A DNA stretch of 28,251 nucleotides. Origin: CAYGZQ01 sp964354375 [NCBI: uncultured Planctomycetota bacterium] (GTDB lineage Bacteria; JAJVIF01; JAPKYR01). The first letter of the stretch is position 1. Every line of letters starts with the position of its first letter. The notes beneath the pieces were generated by a model. The model did no database searches, had not been told where the DNA came from, and was given only the letters and a program-made list of their open reading frames with translations. This document shows, one piece after another, positions 1 through 7,397 of the stretch. Position numbers and translations under genes: made by a program. The DNA lies in NCBI GenBank assembly GCA_964354375.1, contig CAYGZQ010000053.1:1-28251 (forward strand). Direction: 5' to 3'.

Positions 1-12
1 AGACTGCGTGAG

Positions 13-116
13 CAGGCTTTCTGCCTGGGGGTGTTCGATCTGTTAATCCCTCCATTTAAGAAACGTTCAGGTGATTGCACCAGCACCCCCAGGCTCGGGG
101 ACTCGCCTGAGGGTGC
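13..116 (+). other. Competing hairpins upstream of efflux operon
   Basis: This gene-free stretch contains mutually exclusive inverted repeats. CAGGC (13-17) can pair with GCCTG (23-27). GCCTGGGGGTG (23-33) is the exact reverse complement of CACCCCCAGGC (84-94). The latter can instead pair with GCCTGAGGGTG (105-115) with one mismatch and a 10-nt loop. The 1:2, 2:3 and 3:4 arrangement resembles an attenuator or riboswitch leader. However, no U-tract follows the last stem, and the nearest promoter candidate lies downstream of it. It may therefore be the 3' end of an upstream transcription unit that begins outside the window. No known riboswitch family was recognised. Confidence 0.4.
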
Positions 117-167
117 CACGCCTGATAAGCCCTCCTTCGCGCGGGTATCCGACCCGTTTTTCGATCT

Positions 168-196
168 TAGTCACCGTCCGAAAAACATGGTACGAT
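168..196 (+). promoter_or_regulatory. Candidate promoter for efflux pair
   Basis: A TAGTCA (168-173) -35-like hexamer is separated by 17 bp from TACGAT (191-196), a 4/6 match to the -10 consensus. Transcription would begin near 203, about 40 nt before the start codon at 243. Both boxes are only moderate matches. Confidence 0.33.
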
Positions 197-242
197 ATCC
201 CGAACTTTCAGACCGGACCTGACCGAGGGTCCAACGAACAGC

Positions 243-1532
243 ATGGATAGCCCCACGCCCAATGCATCTCCCGGCGCCGGCGCTCCACAATCCGGCAATC
301 GTCGCGGACCCCGCTGGATTCTGCCGGTGGTGCTCGTGGTTGTGCTGGTTGTCGGCGGACCGTTCGGCTACAAGTGGTGGCGCGAGTTCATCTCCACGGA
401 ATCCACCGACAACGCGACCATTCAGGGCAGCGTTGTCTCCATCAGCAGCAGGATCAGCGGCACGGTTGTCGGCGTGGAGGTCTCCGATAATCGGAAAGTG
501 AAGAAGGGGGATATCCTCGTTCGGCTCGATCAGCGCGATCTTCAGGTCGCCCTGAACCAGGCTCAGGCGGCGCTCGAGCTTGCGATCAGTCAGGCCGAGG
601 CGGCGAGGGTCGAGGTGGATCAGTCCGCAACCCAGGCCTCGGCTCAAAGCACACAGGCCGAGGGACAGTTTTCGCTGGCGACGACCTCTATCGATGTCGC
701 CCGCGCGGCGGTTGACGCCGCCAGGACCGGGATTTTGTCCGCAGAGGCCAAGCTTGCGCAGGCTCAGACGCAATGCGATCAGGCTCGCGAAGACTTTGAA
801 CGCTACGCCGCGCTTGCCGAGCAGGGCGTGATCCCTCAGCAGCAGCTCGACCATGCGGAATCTGCATACAAGGTGGCCCAGGCCGCGCTGGAGTCGGCGC
901 AGAACGATGTCGCTCTCGCGCAGTCAAAGCTCCAGCAGGCCGAGCTGAACGTGGATATCGCAAAGGCGCAGCAATTGCAGTCCGAGGGAGCGGTTCAGGG
1001 CGCCAGGGCCACCGCCGAGCAGACCGATGTCCGTCAGAAACAATACGATGCGGCCCTTGCGCAGGTAGACGTGGCGCGGGCGGCCGCCGAGACCGCGCAG
1101 CTGCAATTGTCGTACACGACCATCTCCGCGCCTTCAGACGGCCGGCTTGGACGGGTCTCCGTGCAGGTGGGCCAGCGTATCAGCACCGGACAGCCTCTCG
1201 TGGCGCTGGTTCTGCCGGACATCTGGATTGTCGGAAATTTCAAGGAAACGCAGATGAATCGGATTCGTCCCGGACTGCCGGTGGATGTCCGGGTCGACGC
1301 ATACCCTGGGAAGGTGTTCCTGGGCCGTGTCGACAGCCTCTCGCCCGCCTCCGGCGCCACTTTCGCCCTTCTGCCTCCCGAAAACGCCACCGGTAACTTC
1401 ACGAAGGTCGTGCAGAGGATTCCGGTGAAGATCGTGTTCGACGGCGGCACTCTTGCGGGTTACGAGGATCTGCTCGAGCCCGGCATGTCCGTGGTGGTCA
1501 AGGTCAGGGTTCCCTCCGACAATGCCGGTTGA
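243..1532 (+). CDS. EmrA/HlyD-family membrane fusion protein
   Basis: This 429-residue protein is a periplasmic adaptor that links an inner-membrane exporter to an outer-membrane channel. A Pro/Gly-rich cytoplasmic tail is followed by one membrane segment (about residues 26-43, very Val-rich). A biotinyl-lipoyl strand region comes next (around SRISGTVVGVEVSDN). A very long Ala/Gln-rich coiled-coil hairpin spans about residues 100-285. The second lipoyl half and beta-barrel follow, with the EmrA-like motif VGNFKETQMNRIRPG. It is somewhat longer than E. coli EmrA because of the extended hairpin. The ATG at 243 is the first start that includes the anchor; the SD-like GAGGG near 225 is rather distant. 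The EmrB-type transporter starts 36 bp downstream, so the two are likely co-transcribed. No TolC-like gene is present in the window. The substrate cannot be read from the sequence. Confidence 0.93.
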   Translation: MDSPTPNASPGAGAPQSGNRRGPRWILPVVLVVVLVVGGPFGYKWWREFISTESTDNATIQGSVVSISSRISGTVVGVEVSDNRKVKKGDILVRLDQRDLQVALNQAQAALELAISQAEAARVEVDQSATQASAQSTQAEGQFSLATTSIDVARAAVDAARTGILSAEAKLAQAQTQCDQAREDFERYAALAEQGVIPQQQLDHAESAYKVAQAALESAQNDVALAQSKLQQAELNVDIAKAQQLQSEGAVQGARATAEQTDVRQKQYDAALAQVDVARAAAETAQLQLSYTTISAPSDGRLGRVSVQVGQRISTGQPLVALVLPDIWIVGNFKETQMNRIRPGLPVDVRVDAYPGKVFLGRVDSLSPASGATFALLPPENATGNFTKVVQRIPVKIVFDGGTLAGYEDLLEPGMSVVVKVRVPSDNAG

Positions 1533-1568
1533 CCTGTCCGGCGGATTGCCCGGAGATGTTAAGACACG

Positions 1569-3164
1569 ATGAGCGCCGAGACTGTTGCGATAGGTGCGCC
1601 CATGGACACAGCGCAACCACGGGCAGACTGGAGGAGATGGGCCATCGCCTTCACTGTCTCGTTCGCCGCACTCCTCCAGATTGTTGACCTAAGCATAGTC
1701 AATGTCTCGCTCCCCCAGATGCAGGGCAATCTCGGAGCCACCGTTAGCGAGATCGGCTGGGTCGTGACGGGCTACGCAATCGCGAGCGCGATAGTGATCC
1801 CACTGACGGCATGGCTCGGGGATTTCTTCGGGAGGAAGGCTTACTTCATCTTCTCGCTGGTCGCTTTTGTTGTGGCCTCGGTGATGTGCGGGATGGCCAC
1901 TACCCTTCCGATGCTCATACTTGCCCGGGTGCTCCAGGGGCTTTTCGGCGGCGGGCTGGTGCCGAGGGCGCAGGCCATCATGTTCGAGACCTTCTCCCCG
2001 AAGGAGATCGGGATGGCCCAGGCCATCTTCGGAGCGGGAATGATCGCAGGCCCCACTTTCGGTCCGACCCTTGGCGGGTACATAACCGACACCATGGGCT
2101 GGCGGTGGATTTTTTTCATTAACATTCCGGTGGGCATTGTTGCAGTCCTGCTGGCCTCTACGTTCCTGCCTCCTTCCCCGGCGAACAGAACCGGAAAACG
2201 CTCGATCGACTGGCCCGGCATCGCTCTCCTGGCGCTCTGGCTCGGGTGTTTTCAGACTTTTCTCGAGGAGGGAGAGTCGGACGGTTGGTTTCAGTCAGGC
2301 TTCATCACAAGACTTGCAGTTGTCGCGGGTGTCGGATTCATCCTGTTTGTGTGGAGGGAGCTGACTGTGCCCTGGCCCGCGGTGGACCTTAGAGTCCTCA
2401 GACATCGGTCCCTGGTCGCGGGAAGCATCTACTCAATCATTCTGGGGATAAGCCTGTTCGGGACGATTTTCGTGATCCCGATTTTTACGCAGCGGGTGCT
2501 CGGATTCACGGCTGTCCAGACGGGCCAGCTGATGATTCCCGGCGCGCTTGCATCGGCTCTGTGCATGCCGCTAGTGGGAGCGCTGGTGACCAGGCTCGAC
2601 GCGCGGATCGGGGTGCTGATCAGTAATGTCATTGTTGGTGTCTCGATGCTTCTTCTGGCCGACATCACAATCAACACAGGCGTGAACGACCTCTACCTGC
2701 CTCTGATTCTGCGCGGCGTCGGCATGGGTTTCATGTTCATCCCGCTCAGCATTGCCACCCTTGGCTCCATCCCGAAAAAGGATATCCCGGCGGCATCGGG
2801 ATTTTTCAACCTGACGAGGCAGATCGGCGGGAGTATCGGAGTCGCGATGCTGGCAACCATCCTGCAGAACCGACAGGTTTTCCATTACGACAGGCTGGTC
2901 GAGAACGTCAGCGTCTATAACCCCGTGGCGCAGCAGTATCTTGCGCAGATTCAGGCGGCGCTGGAAGGCAAGGGGTTCGACGCTTCTTCGGCTCAGTACG
3001 CGGCGATCGCGATGATCGACAGGACCGTGCGTCTGCACTCCATGATCCTGTCGTTCGCGGACCTCTACTTCTTCGTCGGCGCTCTTTTCCTGATATCACT
3101 TCCCCTCGTGTTCTTCCTGGGGCGCGGCAGCAGGGAAGCGCGTCCGCGAGGAGGGATGGTCTAG
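1569..3164 (+). CDS. EmrB/QacA-family (DHA2) MFS transporter
   Basis: This 531-residue protein is a proton-driven drug/H+ antiporter of the 14-TM DHA2 branch of the major facilitator superfamily. Signatures in order are: the first TM at about residues 28-48, motif-A-like LGDFFGRKAYF after TM2, the ARVLQGLFGGG segment, and the hallmark GWRWIFFINIPVGI near residue 178. Many further hydrophobic segments follow, ending in an Arg-rich tail after the last TM. Length and motifs match the EmrB family. It follows the adaptor gene closely and should form a tripartite pump with it, using an outer-membrane partner encoded elsewhere. The ATG at 1569 has only a distant GGAG. An in-frame ATG at 1602 is a less likely alternative. 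Toxic-compound export is inferred from family membership only. Confidence 0.94.
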   Translation: MSAETVAIGAPMDTAQPRADWRRWAIAFTVSFAALLQIVDLSIVNVSLPQMQGNLGATVSEIGWVVTGYAIASAIVIPLTAWLGDFFGRKAYFIFSLVAFVVASVMCGMATTLPMLILARVLQGLFGGGLVPRAQAIMFETFSPKEIGMAQAIFGAGMIAGPTFGPTLGGYITDTMGWRWIFFINIPVGIVAVLLASTFLPPSPANRTGKRSIDWPGIALLALWLGCFQTFLEEGESDGWFQSGFITRLAVVAGVGFILFVWRELTVPWPAVDLRVLRHRSLVAGSIYSIILGISLFGTIFVIPIFTQRVLGFTAVQTGQLMIPGALASALCMPLVGALVTRLDARIGVLISNVIVGVSMLLLADITINTGVNDLYLPLILRGVGMGFMFIPLSIATLGSIPKKDIPAASGFFNLTRQIGGSIGVAMLATILQNRQVFHYDRLVENVSVYNPVAQQYLAQIQAALEGKGFDASSAQYAAIAMIDRTVRLHSMILSFADLYFFVGALFLISLPLVFFLGRGSREARPRGGMV

Positions 3165-3225
3165 CCCGATACCCTTGGCAAGGGAATGTATGATCCTCGG
3201 TGCAGGAATTGCTGTCTGGTATATG

Positions 3226-3231
3226 TATAAT
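3226..3231 (+). promoter_or_regulatory. -10 element TATAAT upstream of lipoprotein gene
   Basis: A perfect TATAAT lies about 60 nt before the start codon at 3291 in an AT-rich context. No convincing -35 hexamer is present at normal spacing. The same -10-dominated pattern occurs upstream of several other + strand genes in the window. Confidence 0.5.
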
Positions 3232-3290
3232 GTGACCGGGACCGCTCTCAGGCACTCGTCCCAACGTTTTTCTTCAGGAGGCAATTCGCA

Positions 3291-4700
3291 ATGCAGGTCA
3301 GAAATCAGGTTTTTCTCATCGTTCTTGTTCTTTTCCTTTTGGCCGGATGCGGGAGATCGGGCGCCGGGATGCTCGAATGGGTAAGGACTCTCCAAGACAA
3401 CTGGCCCGATGACATGGCCGTTTCCGAGAGATCGAAGGTCTATGTGACCGGGACATTCGATGAACGGCCTGCTTCCGGCTCGCAATGGGTCGCGGGACGG
3501 GCAACCGCCGACCGAGGATCCCACGGCTCTTTCCTTGCGTGCTACAAGCCGGACGGGAAGCTTGAATGGCTGAAAGCGTGGGGGGGCGAGGGGCTTGTGC
3601 AGGCAACGTCGACGGCATATTCGGCATCGGAGAAGGCCCTCTATGTAGCGGGCTATTGTTACGGCTCAATCGATTTGGAGAAGGAACCTTATCCTTACCC
3701 GTGCTCTTCCGACGAGGGTTGCTCTCATGGATACTTCGCCAAGTTCGATCTGGAAGGCTCTCTCATCTGGTGCAAGCGGCTCGAATCATACTACTGGCCC
3801 CGTCAGATCGACGGCGAGTTTACGGACGGCCGCGTTGAGCGCCTCGATATCTGCGTGAACGATAGTGGCGACCTGTACGTGGCAGGTTACTTCTCAGGGA
3901 CGGTCGACCTGGATCCGGACCCCGATGCGACGGAATTCCCCGAGTCGATTGTGGGCATTTTTACGGCTAAATACGACCGCGATGGGAATTTCCAGTGGGC
4001 GAAGTACTGGGACTACGTCTGTCCCTGGGGAATATCAACCGACTCTAAAGGCCGGGTGTATTTCACCGGAGTCACCGACACCACGATTGACCTGGATCCC
4101 GGCGAGGGAACCGAGATCGTCGAGCTGGAGGATCACAGCAAGAGGAAGTCGTTCGTGATCTGCATGGACGACAGCGGTGCGCTCGAATGGATGCATGTTT
4201 GGGACGGATACTGCCGGTTCGATCTTTCCGCCATCGACACTGGCAGGTTCTTTGAGGTTGGTGCGGATGACGCAAAGGTCGGGGCCTATGACCAGGACGG
4301 AAATCCCATATGGGAGATCCGGGATCCCAACCTGGAGGCATATCATGTGGCAGGTTGTGGCGACGGGCGCGTATGTTTCGGAGCCAGCCTCGGTTCCGGG
4401 AGAACAGACCTCGATCCGGGACCCTCGGAGGCTCTTGTCACCAACAATCACGCTGGCGGGATATACATTGTGTTTCTTGATCGCGACGGCAAGTACGTCA
4501 ATTCCTATACTGCAACGGCGGATAAGGCGCGGGAGGGTATTAATCCCATGTCGCCGCAGCAGATCCGATACGACGGCGCGAGCAGTGTATATGTGGTCGG
4601 GTACACCAATGGCACCGGGATCTTCGGACCGGGCTGGGGTCGGAGAGTCAAAGGGGAGAGAATGTTCCTTCTCAAGCTGGACCTCGACAAGGTCTACTGA
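3291..4700 (+). CDS. Lipoprotein with SBBP-like beta-propeller repeats
   Basis: This 469-residue protein is predicted to be exported. It has a charged N-terminus, a hydrophobic core (VFLIVLVLFLLA) and the lipobox LAGC, so it should be an envelope lipoprotein. The body consists of recurring blades of the form LYVAGY-(F)SGTVDLDP ... FTAKYDRDGNFQWAK. Versions start around residues 118, 195 and 255, with a last one near 430. This pattern matches SBBP-type (seven-bladed beta-propeller) repeats. Several DLDPG segments and paired Cys residues occur. The start is set by AGGAGG at 3276-3281, 9 nt before the ATG. It is a single-gene unit between a TATAAT box and the hairpin at 4729. The specific function is unknown; such propellers usually bind partners or carbohydrate on the surface. 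Confidence 0.85.
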   Translation: MQVRNQVFLIVLVLFLLAGCGRSGAGMLEWVRTLQDNWPDDMAVSERSKVYVTGTFDERPASGSQWVAGRATADRGSHGSFLACYKPDGKLEWLKAWGGEGLVQATSTAYSASEKALYVAGYCYGSIDLEKEPYPYPCSSDEGCSHGYFAKFDLEGSLIWCKRLESYYWPRQIDGEFTDGRVERLDICVNDSGDLYVAGYFSGTVDLDPDPDATEFPESIVGIFTAKYDRDGNFQWAKYWDYVCPWGISTDSKGRVYFTGVTDTTIDLDPGEGTEIVELEDHSKRKSFVICMDDSGALEWMHVWDGYCRFDLSAIDTGRFFEVGADDAKVGAYDQDGNPIWEIRDPNLEAYHVAGCGDGRVCFGASLGSGRTDLDPGPSEALVTNNHAGGIYIVFLDRDGKYVNSYTATADKAREGINPMSPQQIRYDGASSVYVVGYTNGTGIFGPGWGRRVKGERMFLLKLDLDKVY

Positions 4701-4728
4701 GGCGATCGCGGGGCACACGGACGCAAAA

Positions 4729-4756
4729 AGCCCTTCGGCGCAATCGCTGAAGGGCT
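4729..4756. terminator. Bidirectional intrinsic terminator
   Basis: AGCCCTTC and GAAGGGCT form an 8-bp stem, extended by a G-T wobble and GCG/CGC pairs to 12 bp around a CAAT loop. On the - strand the stem is followed by TTTTTG and ends the tRNA-Trp transcript. On the + strand it is followed by GTTTGTT and ends the lipoprotein gene at 4700. The position between converging units fits a shared terminator. Confidence 0.75.
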
Positions 4757-4767
4757 GTTTGTTCGGC

Positions 4768-4843
4768 TGGTAGGCCAGGAAGGAATCGAACCCTCAGCCT
4801 ACGGTTTTGGAGACCGTCGCTCTGCCAATTGAGCTACTGGCCT
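4768..4843 (-). tRNA. tRNA-Trp (anticodon CCA)
   Basis: The - strand folds as a complete tRNA of 76 nt including an encoded 3' CCA. The acceptor stem is AGGCCAG/CTGGCCT with discriminator A. The anticodon loop is CTCCAAA, giving anticodon CCA for tryptophan. The T-arm contains GGTTCGATTCC. A strong promoter lies just upstream (4854-4882) and a terminator hairpin just downstream (4729-4756), so it can be an independent unit even though it follows nth on the same strand. No sign of an integrated element was seen at its 3' end. Confidence 0.96.
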
Positions 4844-4853
4844 GTGCGATCAG

Positions 4854-4882
4854 AATGTACGATTTTCCGTGAAGTCCGTCAA
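4854..4882 (-). promoter_or_regulatory. Promoter of tRNA-Trp
   Basis: On the - strand, TTGACG (complement of 4877-4882) is followed after exactly 17 bp by TACATT (complement of 4854-4859). Transcription would start near 4847, a few bases before the mature 5' end at 4843. It is one of the two most canonical promoters in the window. Confidence 0.72.
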
Positions 4883-4926
4883 GACCCGCCCGTCAATATT
4901 ATCCCTCCGACCTGCGTCGGCTTTCA

Positions 4927-5625
4927 TCAGCCGCACATCGCCGACGGGCACAGCTTCTTCAGCACACACTCGCCGCACATCGGTCGCTGAGACTTGCACA
5001 CCCTCCGTCCGTGACGGATCAGATAGATATGGAACGGATACCTCAGCTCCTCGGGAGTGATCTCCATCAGAACTTCGAAAGCCTGATCGGGACCGGCCTT
5101 TTCGATCACCAGCCCGAGACGTCGCGACAGCCTGTGCACGTGCGTGTCGACAGGTATCACCGGCCTTCCGTACGAGAACACAAGCACGCATGCCGCCGTC
5201 TTTTTCCCGACGCTCGGCAGCTTCGTAAGCTCCTCAATCGCCTCATCGATCGGCAGCTTCGCGATCGGATCGAGCGTGAACTTCCCGAATCTCTTTTTGA
5301 TTTCTCCCAGGATTCTCTTGATCGCGCGCGACTTGTTGTGCGCAAGGCCGCCGACACGTATCGCCTTCTCTATCTCTCCCGCGGGCGCATTCAGGACATC
5401 ATCCCATGTCGGAAATTTCTCGACGAGACTCGAGTATGCACGGTCGCGGTTTACGTCGTTCGTGTTCTGGCTTAGGACGGTGACAATCAGCTCCTCGACC
5501 CCGTCCAGCCTTTTGAACGGCCTGAATGGTCCGTATACCTTCTCCAGTCGGCTGTTAAGCGCGCGTACCCGTCGGGTGCTTCCGTTCTTGCCCCGATATT
5601 TCGTCCAGTCGGCTTTATTCATCAT
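4927..5625 (-). CDS. nth: Endonuclease III (DNA glycosylase/AP lyase)
   Basis: This 232-residue base-excision repair enzyme removes oxidised pyrimidines and cleaves AP sites. The helix-hairpin-helix LPSVGKKTA contains the catalytic Lys (K142). The following VDTHVHR supplies the catalytic Asp (D160). The C-terminal C-X6-C-X2-C-X5-C (C210, C217, C220, C226) binds the [4Fe-4S] cluster. All key residues are present and the length is normal, with a basic N-terminal extension of about 20 residues. The start is ATGATG at 5625, with AGGGA a few bases upstream. It lies 29 bp after the TPR lipoprotein gene and probably shares its transcript. tRNA-Trp follows. Some members of this superfamily have other glycosylase specificities, but the Lys/Asp pair supports the bifunctional enzyme. 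Confidence 0.95.
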   Translation of the reverse strand: MMNKADWTKYRGKNGSTRRVRALNSRLEKVYGPFRPFKRLDGVEELIVTVLSQNTNDVNRDRAYSSLVEKFPTWDDVLNAPAGEIEKAIRVGGLAHNKSRAIKRILGEIKKRFGKFTLDPIAKLPIDEAIEELTKLPSVGKKTAACVLVFSYGRPVIPVDTHVHRLSRRLGLVIEKAGPDQAFEVLMEITPEELRYPFHIYLIRHGRRVCKSQRPMCGECVLKKLCPSAMCG

Positions 5626-5654
5626 CTAGTCCCTTTGAATCCGCCACAAGATCA

Positions 5655-7310
5655 TTACTCCGCAGCCTGGGCAAGTGGATCGATATATCGAGACCACTCA
5701 TTCTGAGGATCCATCTGCGATCTCAGCCGGTTCGCAAAATCGAGCAGGTCTTTGGAGCCTGTCTCGGAAGCTCTGCAGTAGATTTCGGTGAGCCACGTAA
5801 TATCCCTTGGGGGACCAGTCTTATCTATGATCTCGATCGCCTGAGCAGTGTCGCCGGTCTCGGCGAGCCACGCTGCGTAGCTGAACGCATAATCGACACT
5901 GTACGGCCAGGTTTCATAGGCCTGCCTGAAATACTCGCCCGCATTCTGATCTCCCGACAGCTCCAGAAGCTCTCCAAGCACATACAGCCCGGGAGGATGC
6001 TTAGGGTAGAGCTCGTTATAGCCTTTCGCCTTGGCCAACTCATCGGACATTACTTTCTCGGTGTCGGGAAATCCCGATTCTACTGCGGCGGGCGCCGCAT
6101 GAGCCAGGGAAAGGTACTGCACGGCAATATAACTGTCGTACGGCGCCACGGCCATGCCATCAACGGCCGCTCTCATCGCGCCCGACGCGTCCCCCTCGAC
6201 ACTCAGCGCCGAGGACTTCAGAAACGGCGCATCTACACTATATGGGTTCAACTTGAGGGCCTCATCGGCGCAAGCGACCGCCCCCGCAGGATCACCGCCT
6301 GCGAGCAATACGGCACCGATTTCCTCAAGTAGACCTGAAAGATCGCCCCTCCGTACCGGACCGCCGACCGCCTCGACACCCCTTAGGCTCTCCGGAATCG
6401 GAATGCCAAGATCGGCAAGATTCCTCTCTCCGCCGACACGGATCGCGCCCTCGATCGCCCATAACCTGGCATCGTCGTAGCGCCCGATCCTCACGCCCAG
6501 CCATGCAAGCTCCACCCAGTTCTCCGTGACATTTGGTAGCTCCTCCGGCATCAGTTTCAGGATATCGACGGCGCGATCGATCTCGCCTTTTGCCGTCGCG
6601 AGACTTGCTCGGCGGAGGACAAGATCGGGATCGTAGAATTCCGACGCCGGGTTGTTAAGCGCTGACGGCAGATTCGGAATGCGCTTCAGGGCATCGGACG
6701 CGGAGTCGAAGTCCTGCTCAAGGAGCGCCCGATCGAAGCTCGCCAGGACATCGTTGATGTCGAGCTCCTGCCTTGCTTCCAGCTGACCCTCATACTCCCG
6801 AGCTTTGTCGAAGTCCCCTTTCTTGAGCGAGATATCCCAAAGACCCCACAGCGCACTCGATGCCCGACGCGGGTCTGCCAGAACCAGCGTCTCCAGATCG
6901 GCCCGCGCATCATCGAGACGGTTCATCGAGAAGTACGTGTAGGCGCGGAGGTCCAGGTAGCTCGCGTCGTAAGGCCCTGGGTTCAGAGTATTCATAATTC
7001 GCAGGGCCTCGTCGAATTCGCCGACGCTGTAGTCGAGATACGCTTCCGAATACTGCGTCCAGCGATCATCGCGACCCCGAGTGGTCTTCAACACGTCGAT
7101 CTTCTCGCGCGCCGCTGCATAGTCCCGCGCATTGAAATCATCTATGATCTCATAGGTGAGAGTGTAGGGATCGGCGTTTGCAGGGGACGAGGTCGGGCTG
7201 GACGGCTTCCCCATGATGCGTTCAATCGTCCGATCGATAGAGGATCCTGGACCGCACCCGAGCGCGAAGATCAGCGTTATCGCGAAAATACATGCCGTCG
7301 GATTCCGCAT
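5655..7310 (-). CDS. TPR-repeat lipoprotein (paralogue 1)
   Basis: This 551-residue protein has a lipoprotein signal (TACIFAITLIFALGC, lipobox ALGC) followed by helical repeats. It consists almost entirely of TPR-like pairs such as YAAAREKIDVLK, FDEALRIMNTL, LDDARADLETLVLADP and GDFDKAREYEGQL. Such arrays usually scaffold protein partners at the envelope. An in-frame start 36 nt upstream would precede the signal peptide. I chose the ATG at 7310 because GGAGGT lies 7 nt before it and it starts directly at the signal peptide. The preceding gene on this strand, 87 bp upstream, is a clear paralogue: both end in a segment with R-LDP/MDP-E-S followed by a short acidic tail. The role is unknown. Confidence 0.85.
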   Translation of the reverse strand: MRNPTACIFAITLIFALGCGPGSSIDRTIERIMGKPSSPTSSPANADPYTLTYEIIDDFNARDYAAAREKIDVLKTTRGRDDRWTQYSEAYLDYSVGEFDEALRIMNTLNPGPYDASYLDLRAYTYFSMNRLDDARADLETLVLADPRRASSALWGLWDISLKKGDFDKAREYEGQLEARQELDINDVLASFDRALLEQDFDSASDALKRIPNLPSALNNPASEFYDPDLVLRRASLATAKGEIDRAVDILKLMPEELPNVTENWVELAWLGVRIGRYDDARLWAIEGAIRVGGERNLADLGIPIPESLRGVEAVGGPVRRGDLSGLLEEIGAVLLAGGDPAGAVACADEALKLNPYSVDAPFLKSSALSVEGDASGAMRAAVDGMAVAPYDSYIAVQYLSLAHAAPAAVESGFPDTEKVMSDELAKAKGYNELYPKHPPGLYVLGELLELSGDQNAGEYFRQAYETWPYSVDYAFSYAAWLAETGDTAQAIEIIDKTGPPRDITWLTEIYCRASETGSKDLLDFANRLRSQMDPQNEWSRYIDPLAQAAE

Positions 7311-7397
7311 CGCTACACCTCCTGCCTCGTCGCCTCCGTCAATCAACCCCCCTGTTGTGAGGATCCACGTACGGTCCGGGTTGCGTCACTCCGAAGT

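Noticed and set aside
31-222. Short + strand open frame before the efflux genes
   Set aside because: No ribosome binding site, odd composition, and it overlaps the palindromic leader and the promoter candidate.
3172-3184. CCCTT GGC AAGGG hairpin after the MFS gene
   Set aside because: The stem is only 5 bp and there is no T-run; too weak to call a terminator.
4768-4843. tRNA-Trp as an attachment site for a mobile element
   Set aside because: No integrase gene and no repeated tRNA 3' end was found in the window; the low-GC cassette is 19 kb away.
4907-4920. CCGAC CTGC GTCGG hairpin just after nth
   Set aside because: Short stem with no U-tract on the - strand; not enough for a terminator.
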